Assembly (NCBI GenBank): GCA_014879565.1
Contig: JACSRW010000030.1
Location: forward strand, 91,092-155,091
Origin: Chitinophagaceae bacterium
Lineage (GTDB): Bacteria; Bacteroidota; Bacteroidia; Chitinophagales; Chitinophagaceae
Direction: 5' to 3'
DNA: 64,000 bases
A program made the translations under genes and the position numbers. Below, in pieces: positions 51,857-60,600 of this stretch; position 1 is the stretch's first letter; every line of letters begins with the position of its first letter. The notes beneath the pieces were generated by a model that worked only from the letters and a program-made list of their open reading frames with translations, was not told the DNA's origin and searched no databases.

Positions 51857-53068
51857 TTATTTATTACCGGTTGAGATCAGCTGTCCGTCGTAAACAGACT
51901 GGTAACCTTCCGTGATCAGCACATCCCCGCCGCTGAGTCCGCCGCGGATTTCTATCAGGGTTTCATACACTTCACCCACCTGTACGGCTTTCTTCCGGGC
52001 CACCAGTTTGTCACCCGATTTTTCCGCCACATATACATATTTTCCCTTTTCATCACTCTGGACTGTATTCACCGGAATGGCGATGGCGTTTTTCGCCTGG
52101 TAATCGAGGATCTTCATAACCGCAGTCTGGTTGGGTTTAAGCAACGCATCAGCCGGCAGCTTCGCCTCTGTCAGGAATGAACGGGTTTTGGGATCTATGG
52201 AAGCTCCCACCACACTGATCACAGAAGGGAAAGCCGGTTTGCCGGTTTCGGGCACACTGATCAGCACTTTATCTCCCTTCTTCACTTTCGCCACATAGTT
52301 ATCCGGAACAGGCACTTCCGCTTTAAGGGAAGAATTGTTTACAATCACGATTTGCCCGCCCTGTTGGGTAGCCCCGGTAAAAAATTCACCCACGCGTACA
52401 TTCACTTCTTCCACTACTCCGCTCATACCGGCCCTGACATTGGTCATATCCAGGGCTTCGGCGGCTTGTCCCACCTGTGCTTCAGCAGAACGGAGCTGGG
52501 CCGTTGCGGCATCCAGGTCCGCTTTGGCATTGATTACATTGATCTCCGCACCGATATTCTGTTTCCAGAGATTCTGGTATCGTTCATATACGGTTTGCAA
52601 CTGGGCCACCCGGGTTTTCACCTGGCTCAGTCCCTGCTGGGCCGCGGCCAGTTGCTGTTTCTGTATGACGTCATCCAGTTTCAGCACCTGCTGACCAGTA
52701 CTCACCCGCTGACCCACACTTACATAGATCGCCCGGATATAGCCACCCTGCCCTTTCGGCGCCACATAACCTACCCCACTGGCTGAAATTTTTCCCTGCA
52801 GATCAATATAGTGGGCAAAATCTACGGGAGCCAGGGTGTCAACCGCCACCAGTCTCTTCACCTGCTCAGCCGCATCGGGATCATTTTTACTGATCTGTTC
52901 TTCTATACTGCGGATTTCCGACTCCAGTTTATTTTTATCCTTTTTCAGTTGTTCCAGTTTTACCCGGAGATCACCCAGTTTGCCTTTTTCCTCTTTGGCA
53001 GAGCCGCCGCAGGCAGCCAGGCTGATGGTCAGCAGCAGCACAGCCGCTGTTTTCAATAGTGCATTCAT
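51857..53068 (-). CDS. RND periplasmic adaptor (membrane fusion lipoprotein)
   Basis: The protein is 403 residues from ATG 53066-53068; an ATG seven codons upstream is possible. The lipobox LTISLAACG places it as a lipoprotein. A coiled-coil start (LRVKLEQLKKDKNKLESEIRSIEEQ) precedes the lipoyl region (GGYIRAIYVSVGQRVSTGQQVLKL), a helical hairpin and the barrel region (VLISVPETGKPAFPSVISVVG). It joins the RND permease, whose gene starts 26 bases downstream, to the outer-membrane channel, whose gene ends 39 bases upstream. Confidence 0.95.
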   Translation of the reverse strand: MNALLKTAAVLLLTISLAACGGSAKEEKGKLGDLRVKLEQLKKDKNKLESEIRSIEEQISKNDPDAAEQVKRLVAVDTLAPVDFAHYIDLQGKISASGVGYVAPKGQGGYIRAIYVSVGQRVSTGQQVLKLDDVIQKQQLAAAQQGLSQVKTRVAQLQTVYERYQNLWKQNIGAEINVINAKADLDAATAQLRSAEAQVGQAAEALDMTNVRAGMSGVVEEVNVRVGEFFTGATQQGGQIVIVNNSSLKAEVPVPDNYVAKVKKGDKVLISVPETGKPAFPSVISVVGASIDPKTRSFLTEAKLPADALLKPNQTAVMKILDYQAKNAIAIPVNTVQSDEKGKYVYVAEKSGDKLVARKKAVQVGEVYETLIEIRGGLSGGDVLITEGYQSVYDGQLISTGNK

Positions 53069-53107
53069 ATTTTGATATTTATTAGTCATTGGTAATGGTT
53101 AAAGATT

Positions 53108-54541
53108 TCAGAGTTTACCGGTCGCTTTCAGGTAATCAATCCGGGCAATCACCGCGTCATAGAGGGCGGTCACATAACTGGTCTGCGCGGTTTTCAGTTC
53201 CACCTGCGCAGTATTGATTTCGGTTTGTGAGCCGGTACCCACTTCATATTTTTTCTTGGTCTGCTGATAGACCTGCGTGGCCAGCTCCATATTTTTTTTC
53301 TGGTAGTCCATATTACTGACCGCTGAACGGTAATTATTCCGGGCTGTTTCCACTTCCGCGTCAATGGACTTTTTCAGCGCTTCAATCCGGTTTTCTGTTT
53401 GCCGGAGGGTGATGCGTGCCTGCTGAATCTTTGTTTTGGTGTAAAAACCATTGAAGATGGGAATGGTAATATTCAGTCCCACACTGGAAATGGTAAACCA
53501 GTCACCCCGGCCAAAGAAATTCCACTGGTTTCGCTGGGCGTTTTTTGCATACTGCCCGTTCAGCGTTACCGTGGGTATCTGACTGAGCTTATATCTTTTG
53601 ATATTGTACTGATTGAGCTCTTTCCCAATCTGTGCATACTGGTATTCCTTCCGGTCTTCATAGCTGTAAAGACTGCCCTCGAGAATGCCTTCCTTAATCT
53701 GTTCATCACTGAGGGTATCAGTGAGTACCAGTTCGTCCATCACCGGCATGCCCATCAGCGTTTTGAGACCATAGTAACCATTGGACACCTGGTTCAGCAC
53801 TTTTGTCTTTTCGGTTTGCAGGTTGGTCAGGATCACATTCAGTTTGTCCACATCCAGTTTTTCCGCAAAGCCGTTATCATACATCACACGCGTATCGGCC
53901 AGGTTTTTTTCCATCAGCCCGATATTGGCATCCAGCAATGCTGTCTGGGTTTTTGCGACCACCAGCTGGTAATAGACTTTATGAATATTTGTTTTGATCA
54001 TTTCTTCCGTCACTTCCGCATTTTTCCTGGCAAAACGCATGGTAGCATCGCGCGCCTGCAGTCCCACAAATACCTGGCCGTCGAAGAGAATCTGGGAAAG
54101 GGCGATACCGGCAGAGGCATTGTATTTGGTACCGAACTGGGCGGCGATAAATCCGAAATCAGGGGGCATCTGTACCGGGTTGCCGTTGCCGTCCTTCACT
54201 CCCTCATCAATCAGCACCTGGTAAGTGGCCGGTGAGATAAAATTGGGAATCACCTGGGTGGCAATATTGGGATTATAGGTGGTACCCAGGCTGGCATTGA
54301 TACCGGGATAGGCCCGGGAGGTCACTTCCCGGTTTACCTGTTCCTGGTATTGTACATCCAGGAGGGCATTCTTCACGGTTTCATTATTTTTCAGCGCATA
54401 GTCAACCGCCTGCTGCACAGAAAAACTGTGACGGGCCGGTTTCGCCGGATCTGCCGGGGCCTGCGCCATAACCGGCAGGGACAACAGGGCAAGGATAAGG
54501 CTGCATCCTGCCGTCCGGATTTGTTCTTTCATACTGTTCAT
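53108..54541 (-). CDS. TolC-family outer-membrane efflux channel
   Basis: The protein is 477 residues; an ATG three codons in is an alternative. It has a signal peptide ending near MAQAP and the two structural repeats of TolC, with typical helical stretches (AVDYALKNNETVKNALLDVQYQ, VYQQTKKKYEVGTGSQTEINTAQVELKTAQ). Its start overlaps the TetR stop in an ATGA arrangement (54538-54541). It completes the tripartite RND pump. It is more distantly related to the TolC-family protein at 12357-13784, which serves the ABC/HlyD system. Confidence 0.95.
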   Translation of the reverse strand: MNSMKEQIRTAGCSLILALLSLPVMAQAPADPAKPARHSFSVQQAVDYALKNNETVKNALLDVQYQEQVNREVTSRAYPGINASLGTTYNPNIATQVIPNFISPATYQVLIDEGVKDGNGNPVQMPPDFGFIAAQFGTKYNASAGIALSQILFDGQVFVGLQARDATMRFARKNAEVTEEMIKTNIHKVYYQLVVAKTQTALLDANIGLMEKNLADTRVMYDNGFAEKLDVDKLNVILTNLQTEKTKVLNQVSNGYYGLKTLMGMPVMDELVLTDTLSDEQIKEGILEGSLYSYEDRKEYQYAQIGKELNQYNIKRYKLSQIPTVTLNGQYAKNAQRNQWNFFGRGDWFTISSVGLNITIPIFNGFYTKTKIQQARITLRQTENRIEALKKSIDAEVETARNNYRSAVSNMDYQKKNMELATQVYQQTKKKYEVGTGSQTEINTAQVELKTAQTSYVTALYDAVIARIDYLKATGKL

Positions 54542-55161
54542 ACAAGAGCTGTTTTATTTCTTTGTTCTTTATATTGCTGGATCAGCTGGTGTCCTTTTAT
54601 GGTGGCCAGTCCGTAGGTAAAATTTTCCAGGATCAGTTGCGAGACCTCGGCCAGGTTGTATTTACCCGGTGGAAAAGCGCTCACATTAAAAGGAACCATA
54701 ATGGATTCGATACGGTATTTGGCCATCACATCAATCTGAATATCCTCCCGGTAGAGTTCTTCGCGGATGCCCCATTCAATATTGTCTTTCACCACCTGGA
54801 AAAGGAATTTATCCTTGTGCTCCCGGAAACGCTGAAAAGCGCTATAGTGGAATTTTTCCAGGTCGTAGAGCACCATGGGGTTAATATTCACCAGGTCTTT
54901 CATCAGTCTTTCCATGGTGATAAATATTTCGTGAATAGCATTCACCGCATGTACCCGGCAAAGGGCACAATCGGACTGCATTTCGGTTATATGCCTGTCA
55001 ATCATTGAGTTAACCAGTTCATCCTTGTCGGCATAATACTGGTAAAGGGTCTTTTTGCTCATCCCCAGCTGCTGGGCAATATCGTCCATCGAAACCGAAC
55101 GGATCCCGTACTGCATGAACAGCTCCTCAGCTTTGGCGGCAATTCTTTCTTTGGGTTCCAT
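54538..55161 (-). CDS. TetR/AcrR-family transcriptional regulator of the efflux operon
   Basis: The protein is 207 residues. The N-terminal helix-turn-helix (about 5-50, AAKAEELFMQYGIRSVSMDDIAQQLGMSKKTLYQYYADKDEL) is typical of TetR; the remainder is the ligand-binding helical domain. It is the first gene of the tolC-MFP-RND operon and overlaps tolC, so it probably represses its own operon and responds to a pump substrate. Two inverted repeats lie upstream of its start, one spanning the promoter (55188-55215). Confidence 0.95.
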   Translation of the reverse strand: MEPKERIAAKAEELFMQYGIRSVSMDDIAQQLGMSKKTLYQYYADKDELVNSMIDRHITEMQSDCALCRVHAVNAIHEIFITMERLMKDLVNINPMVLYDLEKFHYSAFQRFREHKDKFLFQVVKDNIEWGIREELYREDIQIDVMAKYRIESIMVPFNVSAFPPGKYNLAEVSQLILENFTYGLATIKGHQLIQQYKEQRNKTALV

Positions 55162-55178
55162 TTTTGTGATTTGAAGGG

Positions 55179-55209
55179 CAAAACTACGGAAACTATTTTC
55201 GTAACGAAA
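55179..55209 (-). promoter_or_regulatory. Promoter of the TetR-efflux operon
   Basis: On the minus strand the -7 box TAGTTTTG (55179-55186) matches TAnnTTTG. Nineteen bases upstream stands TTTC (55206-55209), one mismatch from the -33 TTTG. The start codon is 17 bases downstream of the -7 box. Confidence 0.55.
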
Positions 55210-55215
55210 GTTTCC
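55188..55215. promoter_or_regulatory. Operator-like palindrome over the TetR promoter
   Basis: A 28-bp inverted repeat with outer arms GGAAACT and AGTTTCC and an inner near-palindrome TTTCGT-A-ACGAAA. It lies between the -7 and -33 elements of the TetR promoter, the normal place for an autoregulatory TetR site. Confidence 0.65.
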
Positions 55216-55244
55216 ATCCTGTTTTTTCGACCGTTCACCGATTT

Positions 55245-55269
55245 TTTTGACCGGTCGGCTCGGTCAAAA
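55245..55269. promoter_or_regulatory. Second inverted repeat TTTTGACCG-n7-CGGTCAAAA
   Basis: A perfect 9-bp inverted repeat with a 7-base spacer, in the gap between the TetR gene and the divergent DUF502 gene. It could be a second regulator site or a hairpin affecting DUF502; it has no sequence relation to the first palindrome. Confidence 0.5.
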
Positions 55270-55297
55270 CAAAGTACCTTAGTGATAAATTAGGACC

Positions 55298-55906
55298 ATG
55301 GCAGTGGCCAAAACGCAGCAAAAAAGTTCCCTTCGAAAAATATTCCGCTACTTTATCCAGGGGCTGATCATTCTGGCCCCGATCGGCATTACTCTTTATG
55401 CCATGTACTGGCTTTTTGAGCGGGTAGATGGTATCCTGCGGCCTTATGTGAATATTCCGGGGCTTGGCTTTCTCCTGATTATCATTTTTGTGATCCTGGT
55501 TGGCTGGATCAGCTCCAACCTGCTCATGGGCAGTTTCCTGAACTTTTTTGACCACCTGATGGAACGCACCCCGGGTATCAAGTTCATTTATACCTCTACC
55601 AAGGATTTTTTTGAAGCTTTTGCGGGCGATAAACGAAAATTCAATAAGGCAGTACTGGCCAATGTTTTTGCGGAAGATGTCTGGATAGTGGGTTTTCTGA
55701 CCGATGAGGAGATGGAAAAATTTGAACTGGGCGCCGATAAAGTGGCCGTCTATGTGCCCCAGGCCTACAATTTCGCCGGGCAACTCTATGTGTTACCCCG
55801 CTCCAAAGTCCGCAAAATTCATCATATCACAGCCGGTGAAGCCATGAAATATGCGGTTACCGGCGGGGTGGTGGATCTGGATGAAGAAGCCAAAAAAGAA
55901 GACTAA
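55298..55906 (+). CDS. DUF502 family membrane protein
   Basis: This 202-residue protein has two N-terminal membrane spans (about 18-38 and 56-78), then the conserved soluble region with ERTPGIKFIYTSTKDFFEAF, KAVLANVF and VYVPQAYNFAGQLYVLPRSKV, which defines DUF502. Function is unknown. It is divergent from the TetR gene, with the inverted repeat at 55245-55269 in its upstream region. Confidence 0.92.
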   Translation: MAVAKTQQKSSLRKIFRYFIQGLIILAPIGITLYAMYWLFERVDGILRPYVNIPGLGFLLIIIFVILVGWISSNLLMGSFLNFFDHLMERTPGIKFIYTSTKDFFEAFAGDKRKFNKAVLANVFAEDVWIVGFLTDEEMEKFELGADKVAVYVPQAYNFAGQLYVLPRSKVRKIHHITAGEAMKYAVTGGVVDLDEEAKKED

Positions 55907-56004
55907 TCCCGATAGCTGCGGGAAAAAAACCAGATACTCCCCGTTTTTTTCTCCTCCGGTTTATATCAGCAGCGGATAATTTTACCAGCCTGAACCTATT
56001 ATCC

Positions 56005-56973
56005 GTGAAAAGAATTTTCTTCCTGTTTTTTCTTTTGGCTATAACCGGTCCGCTCTACAGCTGGGGTTTTTATGGTCATCGTAAAATCAACCAGCTGGCG
56101 GTTTTCCTGCTGCCCCCCGATATGCTGATTTTTTACAAAGCGCATATCCCCTATCTCACCGAACACGCGGTGGACCCGGACAAACGCCGTTATATTCTTC
56201 CCGAAGAAGGTCCCCGTCATTACATTGATATGGATAAATACGGACAGGCGCCCTGGGATTCGCTGCCCCGGAATTGGGAAGATGCGGTAAAAAAATACAC
56301 GGCCGACACCCTGCAAAAAAACGGGATTGTTCCCTGGTGGATTCAAACCATGCTGCAAAGACTGACCCGGGCTTTCCGGGACAAAGACCAGGCCCGGATT
56401 CTCAAACTCTCCGCCGATCTTGGTCACTATATAGCTGATGCACATGTACCCCTGCACGCCTCCAGCAACCACAATGGTCAGTTCACCAACCAGCGGGGTA
56501 TTCACGGATTCTGGGAAAGCCGGTTACCGGAATTGCTGGCTGAAACCCAATGGGATTTTTTTATCGGACAGGCCATCTATATAGAAAGGCCGCTTTCATT
56601 TACCTGGGACCGGGTGCTGGAAAGTGCCAGGGCGGCAGATACCGTGCTGATGGAAGAAAAAAAACTGAATGATGAATTTCCGCCTGATAAGAAATATGCA
56701 TTTGAAGAAAGAAACGGAACTGTCATTCGTCAGTATTCTGCTGCGTACAGTATCCGGTACAACGAACGTATGCGGGGTATGGTGGAGCGCCGGATGCGTC
56801 AGTCAGTTTTCGCCGTAGCTTCTTTCTGGTATACAGCCTGGGTAAATGCCGGCCAGCCCGATCTGCGTAACCTGATCAATACCGTTACTTCGCCGGAAGA
56901 GGAAACAGAATGGGAGCAACTCAACCAGGCCTGGAAAAACGGACGTATTCAGGGGCGGGAACATGACCATTAA
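56005..56973 (+). CDS. Zinc-dependent phospholipase C/S1-P1 nuclease-like exported protein
   Basis: The protein is 322 residues, starting with GTG, with a signal peptide ending before a Trp (LYSWGFYGHRKINQLA). In this fold the new N-terminal Trp and the following His are metal ligands. Further ligand candidates are RHYIDMD, DLGHYIADAHVPLHASSNHNG and GIHGFWESRLPE, in the order of the zinc-dependent phospholipase C/S1-P1 nuclease fold. It would be periplasmic or secreted and may hydrolyse phospholipids or nucleic acids. It is followed by serC after 58 bases, with a promoter-like box between. Confidence 0.82.
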   Translation: MKRIFFLFFLLAITGPLYSWGFYGHRKINQLAVFLLPPDMLIFYKAHIPYLTEHAVDPDKRRYILPEEGPRHYIDMDKYGQAPWDSLPRNWEDAVKKYTADTLQKNGIVPWWIQTMLQRLTRAFRDKDQARILKLSADLGHYIADAHVPLHASSNHNGQFTNQRGIHGFWESRLPELLAETQWDFFIGQAIYIERPLSFTWDRVLESARAADTVLMEEKKLNDEFPPDKKYAFEERNGTVIRQYSAAYSIRYNERMRGMVERRMRQSVFAVASFWYTAWVNAGQPDLRNLINTVTSPEEETEWEQLNQAWKNGRIQGREHDH

Positions 56974-56988
56974 GGGCGGCAATTTCCC

Positions 56989-56996
56989 TACATTTG
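56989..56996 (+). promoter_or_regulatory. -7 box (TACATTTG) for serC
   Basis: An exact TAnnTTTG match followed by CAG, 35 bases before the GTG start at 57032. Leader about 28 bases. Confidence 0.45.
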
Positions 56997-57031
56997 CAGC
57001 GCATTTATCATCTCTAAACCTGTAAGAGCCC

Positions 57032-58111
57032 GTGACGAAGGTGATCCATAATTTTAACGCCGGTCCTTCTATTCTCCCCAAAGAAGTGTTTGAAGCAGCC
57101 AGCCAGGCTATCCTGAACTTTAACGATACCGGTTTATCCATTCTGGAAATAGGCCACCGCACTTCGCTTTTTCAGCCGGTTATGGATGAAGCGAGGGCCC
57201 TGGTAAAAGAACTGATGCAACTGGACGATCAGCACGAAGTATTATTCCTGCACGGCGGTGCGAGCACGCAGTTTATGCAGGTGCCGATGAACCTGCTTAA
57301 TGAAGACGATATTGCTTCCTATACCGAAACCGGAACCTGGGCAGGGAAAGCCATCAAAGAAGCCCGGCTCTTTGGCCATGTGGAAATAGCCGGCTCATCC
57401 AAGACAGACCAGTATAATCATATCCCCGCTGAACTGAACGTATCTCCCACAGCTGCCTATCTGCATATTACGACTAATGAAACCATTGCCGGTACGCAGT
57501 GGCAGCAGATCCCCTACGATTGCGGTGTACCCCTGGTGGCGGATATGAGCAGTGATATCCTGAGCCGGCCGCTTGATTTTAACCGCTTCGCACTGATCTA
57601 TGCCGGTGCGCAGAAAAATATGGGCGCTGCCGGAGTGAACCTGGTGGTGGTGGACAAAACCATCCTGGGTAAAGTGAACCGGACCATACCCACCATGCTG
57701 GATTACCGCAATCATATTAACGAAGGCAGTATGCTCAATACCCCGCCGGTATTTGCCGTTTACGTGGTATTGCTCACCCTGCGCTGGCTGAAACAACAGG
57801 GAGGGGTAGCCGCAATGGAAAAAAAGAACAATGAAAAAGCGGCTCTTTTTTACGACACACTGGATAGCCTCCCGTTATTCCGGGGACCAGTGGCCAGGGA
57901 AAGCCGCAGCAAAATGAACGCTGTTTTTGTCATGAATAACCCTGCCCTGGAACAGGAATTCCTGGAGCGTTGCAAACAGGAAAACATGATCGGCGTAAAA
58001 GGACACCGCAGTGTAGGCGGTTTCCGTGTTTCCCTGTATAATGCCCTGCCCCTTTCGAGTGTACAGGCGCTTACCGGCCTGATGAAAGATTTCGCCCAAA
58101 AAAAAGGATAA
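57032..58111 (+). CDS. serC: Phosphoserine aminotransferase
   Basis: This 359-residue PLP enzyme of serine biosynthesis converts 3-phosphohydroxypyruvate to phosphoserine and also serves pyridoxine synthesis in some bacteria. It starts with GTG (MTKVIHNFNAGPSILP). The substrate-binding start FNAGPS, the GHRTS motif, and the PLP-Lys in YAGAQKNMG are present. The downstream DUF1015 gene starts 5 bases later. The serA gene, often adjacent, is not in the window. Confidence 0.97.
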   Translation: MTKVIHNFNAGPSILPKEVFEAASQAILNFNDTGLSILEIGHRTSLFQPVMDEARALVKELMQLDDQHEVLFLHGGASTQFMQVPMNLLNEDDIASYTETGTWAGKAIKEARLFGHVEIAGSSKTDQYNHIPAELNVSPTAAYLHITTNETIAGTQWQQIPYDCGVPLVADMSSDILSRPLDFNRFALIYAGAQKNMGAAGVNLVVVDKTILGKVNRTIPTMLDYRNHINEGSMLNTPPVFAVYVVLLTLRWLKQQGGVAAMEKKNNEKAALFYDTLDSLPLFRGPVARESRSKMNAVFVMNNPALEQEFLERCKQENMIGVKGHRSVGGFRVSLYNALPLSSVQALTGLMKDFAQKKG

Positions 58112-58116
58112 ATAAA

Positions 58117-59337
58117 ATGGCCCAGATAAAACCTTTTCGTGCCCTCCGTCCCCAGCAGCAGCTTTCCCAGCAGGTGGCTTCCCGTCCCTATGATGTGCTG
58201 AACAGTGAAGAAGCCCGCCTCGAAGCAGCTGGCAACCCTTTCTCCTTTCTGCATGTTACCAAATCCGAAATTGACCTGCCGGCGGGTATTGATATCCACA
58301 GCCAGGATGTATATGACCGGGCCAAGGAAAATCTGCAGCAGTTTATCAAAAACGGCATCCTCTTCCGGGAAGAAAAAGCCTGCTACTATATTTATGAACT
58401 GGTCATGAAAGGCCGCTGCCAGACCGGGCTGGTCTGTGTTTCCGCAGTGGCCGATTATTTCGCTGATGTGATCAAAAAACATGAGTTCACCCGCCCGGAA
58501 AAAGAAAAAGACCGGATTGATCATATGCGCAGTATCCGGGCACAGACCGGGAATGTATTCCTGGCTTACCGCGATGTGGAGGAAGTCAATACCCTGATCG
58601 GCGCATGGAAAGACAAACATGCTCCTGTATATAATTTCACCGCACCCGACGGTATCCAGCATGCGGTATGGGTGGTAAACGAGGGAGAAGTGGTTGACGC
58701 CATAACGACAGCCTTTGCCCAACAGGTACCGTTCACCTATATTGCCGACGGGCATCACCGTGCCGCTTCGGCTGCCAAAGTCAGTAAGGCTTTGCCCGAC
58801 AGTGAAGAAGCCGGTTATTTTCTCACCACCATTTTTCCTGCTTCCGAACTCGCCATCCTGGATTATAACCGCGTGGTAAAAGATCTCAACGGTCTGAGCG
58901 CAGAAAAATTCCTCGGTTCTTTGCAGGATGATTTTTATGTTACCCTCAGCCCGGAACCGGTAAAGCCGGCCCGTCTGCATGAATTCGGGCTATACCTGGA
59001 AGGCAAATGGTATATTCTTACCTCCAGGGCCGGCACCTGGACCGAAGACCCTATCGGGGTACTGGATGTGACCATACTGTCCAATAATGTACTGGATAAG
59101 ATACTGGGTATCCGCGATCAGCGTACCGACAAGCGGATTGATTTTGTCGGCGGCATAAGGGGTATCGGTGAACTGGAAAAAAGAGTGAACAGCGGGGAGA
59201 TGAAGGCCGCATTCAGTTTGTACCCGGTGACTATTGAGCAGCTTTTTGCCATTGCCGACAGCGGGGAGGTTATGCCCCCCAAAAGCACCTGGTTTGAGCC
59301 CAAACTGAGAGACGGACTGCTTACTCACCTGATCTGA
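58117..59337 (+). CDS. DUF1015 family protein
   Basis: The protein is 406 residues. Its start MAQIKPFRALRPQQQ with RPYDVLNSEEAR, the block KKHEFTRPEKEKDRIDHMR, YIADGHHRAASAAKV and DFVGG are the conserved DUF1015 marks. The His-rich ADGHHR motif hints at a catalytic role, but no reaction is established. It is tightly linked to serC (5 bases), a common arrangement that implies a link to serine or PLP metabolism. Confidence 0.93.
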   Translation: MAQIKPFRALRPQQQLSQQVASRPYDVLNSEEARLEAAGNPFSFLHVTKSEIDLPAGIDIHSQDVYDRAKENLQQFIKNGILFREEKACYYIYELVMKGRCQTGLVCVSAVADYFADVIKKHEFTRPEKEKDRIDHMRSIRAQTGNVFLAYRDVEEVNTLIGAWKDKHAPVYNFTAPDGIQHAVWVVNEGEVVDAITTAFAQQVPFTYIADGHHRAASAAKVSKALPDSEEAGYFLTTIFPASELAILDYNRVVKDLNGLSAEKFLGSLQDDFYVTLSPEPVKPARLHEFGLYLEGKWYILTSRAGTWTEDPIGVLDVTILSNNVLDKILGIRDQRTDKRIDFVGGIRGIGELEKRVNSGEMKAAFSLYPVTIEQLFAIADSGEVMPPKSTWFEPKLRDGLLTHLI

Positions 59338-59369
59338 CCTATTATCCCTCAAATATTTGTTATTTTGCA

Positions 59370-59403
59370 ACAGAGACGCGCTTCCTGTCGTCTCTGTTTT
59401 TTT
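59370..59403 (+). terminator. Terminator between DUF1015 and the TPR gene
   Basis: A 9-bp stem ACAGAGACG / CGTCTCTGT (59370-59378, 59389-59397) with a 10-base loop and a run of seven T. The next start codon is only 10 bases after the T run. Confidence 0.88.
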
Positions 59404-59413
59404 ATTTTATCAT

Positions 59414-60436
59414 ATGATCAGACGTCTCCTTCTCTTACTGGCCCTTAGCTTGTCACTTGCCGCCCCGGCGCAGCAGGAAGAAATCAAAAAAATGCACGAA
59501 ACCGCCAAAGCCTATATGCGCAGCGGGGATTTTGACAATGCCATTATCGTACTCACCCGTGCCCTGCAGAAAGACAGCCGTAACCTGGAACTGCAGAAGG
59601 ACCTGGTGATGAGTTATTACCTGAAACGGGATTACAGCAAAGCCCTGGAAGGAGCCAAAAACCTGATTGACCGCGATGATGCCGATGTGGTCTGTTTCCA
59701 GATTGCCGGTAACGTGTATAAGGCGCTGGAAGAAGTGAAGGAATGTGACCGGATGTATCGCAAAGCCCTCAAAAAATTTCCGAAAAGTGGTCCGCTTTAT
59801 TCCGAATACGGTGAACTGCTCTGGGCCGGCAAAGACTTTTCCGCTATCCGCCAGTGGGAAGAAGGGATCCGGCAGGATCCGGCTTACGGCGGCAATTACT
59901 ATAACGCGGCGGTCTTTTATTTCTATACTCAGGATAAAGTATGGAGCCTGGTCTACGGTGAGATATTTGTGAATATGGAAAACATCAGCGAGCGGGGCAC
60001 GGCCATGAAAGAAATGCTCCTGAAAGCCTATAAGGAAAAACTTTTTGCTGAAGCCGATATCCTGAAAGGCGCCGAAAAAAACAAAAGTGAGTTTGCCCGG
60101 GCTTTCCTGCAGAGCATGAGCCGGCAATCGGAACTTGTTACCCGGGGCATTACCACGGAAACCCTCACCATGATCCGCACCCGCTTTATTCTCGACTGGT
60201 TTGAAAATTACGCGGGCAAATTCCCGCACCGGTTATTCGACCAGCACCGGCAACTGATCCAGAACGGGCTGTTTGATGCCTATAACCAATGGCTCTTTGG
60301 TCCCTCCGAAAATCCCGCCGCCTACGATGCCTGGACTAAGGCACATCCCGAAGAATACAAAAACTTCACCCGTTTCCAGCAGTCACGCGTGTTTAAAATG
60401 CCGGCCGGACAGTATTATCAGGTGAGTGGGGAGTAG
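59414..60436 (+). CDS. Exported tetratricopeptide-repeat protein
   Basis: The protein is 340 residues from ATG 59414 with a signal peptide (MIRRLLLLLALSLSLAAPAQ). Residues about 25-150 contain three to four TPR units (for example AKAYMRSGDFDNAIIVLTRAL, MSYYLKRDYSKALEGAKNLI, NVYKALEEVKECDRMYRKAL). The rest is helical, with no motif I recognise. It is likely a periplasmic scaffold protein. The last four codons and the stop fall in a heptamer array. Confidence 0.85.
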   Translation: MIRRLLLLLALSLSLAAPAQQEEIKKMHETAKAYMRSGDFDNAIIVLTRALQKDSRNLELQKDLVMSYYLKRDYSKALEGAKNLIDRDDADVVCFQIAGNVYKALEEVKECDRMYRKALKKFPKSGPLYSEYGELLWAGKDFSAIRQWEEGIRQDPAYGGNYYNAAVFYFYTQDKVWSLVYGEIFVNMENISERGTAMKEMLLKAYKEKLFAEADILKGAEKNKSEFARAFLQSMSRQSELVTRGITTETLTMIRTRFILDWFENYAGKFPHRLFDQHRQLIQNGLFDAYNQWLFGPSENPAAYDAWTKAHPEEYKNFTRFQQSRVFKMPAGQYYQVSGE

Positions 60437-60470
60437 TCAGTGGTGAGTAGTTAGCGGTGAATGGTGAGTG
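60422..60470 (+). repeat. Heptamer array (GTGAGTG-type), seven units
   Basis: GTGAGTG, GGGAGTA, GTCAGTG, GTGAGTA, GTTAGCG, GTGAATG, GTGAGTG in exact 7-bp register. The first two units encode the last residues and the stop of the TPR protein. Confidence 0.82.
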
Positions 60471-60504
60471 GGAAACATATATTGGAAATTACCATACCGG
60501 TTCC

Positions 60505-60539
60505 CCATTCTCTATTTTCCTCTTTCCACTCTCCATTTC
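60505..60539 (+). repeat. Heptamer array (CCATTCT-type), five units
   Basis: CCATTCT, CTATTTT, CCTCTTT, CCACTCT, CCATTTC: degenerate but in 7-bp register, 62 bases before the acyl-CoA ligase start. Confidence 0.6.
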
Positions 60540-60600
60540 AAAAAAATAGTATATTGTCCCTTGTATTAACGCTCTGACAAACAAACCAAAAACGATTGCC

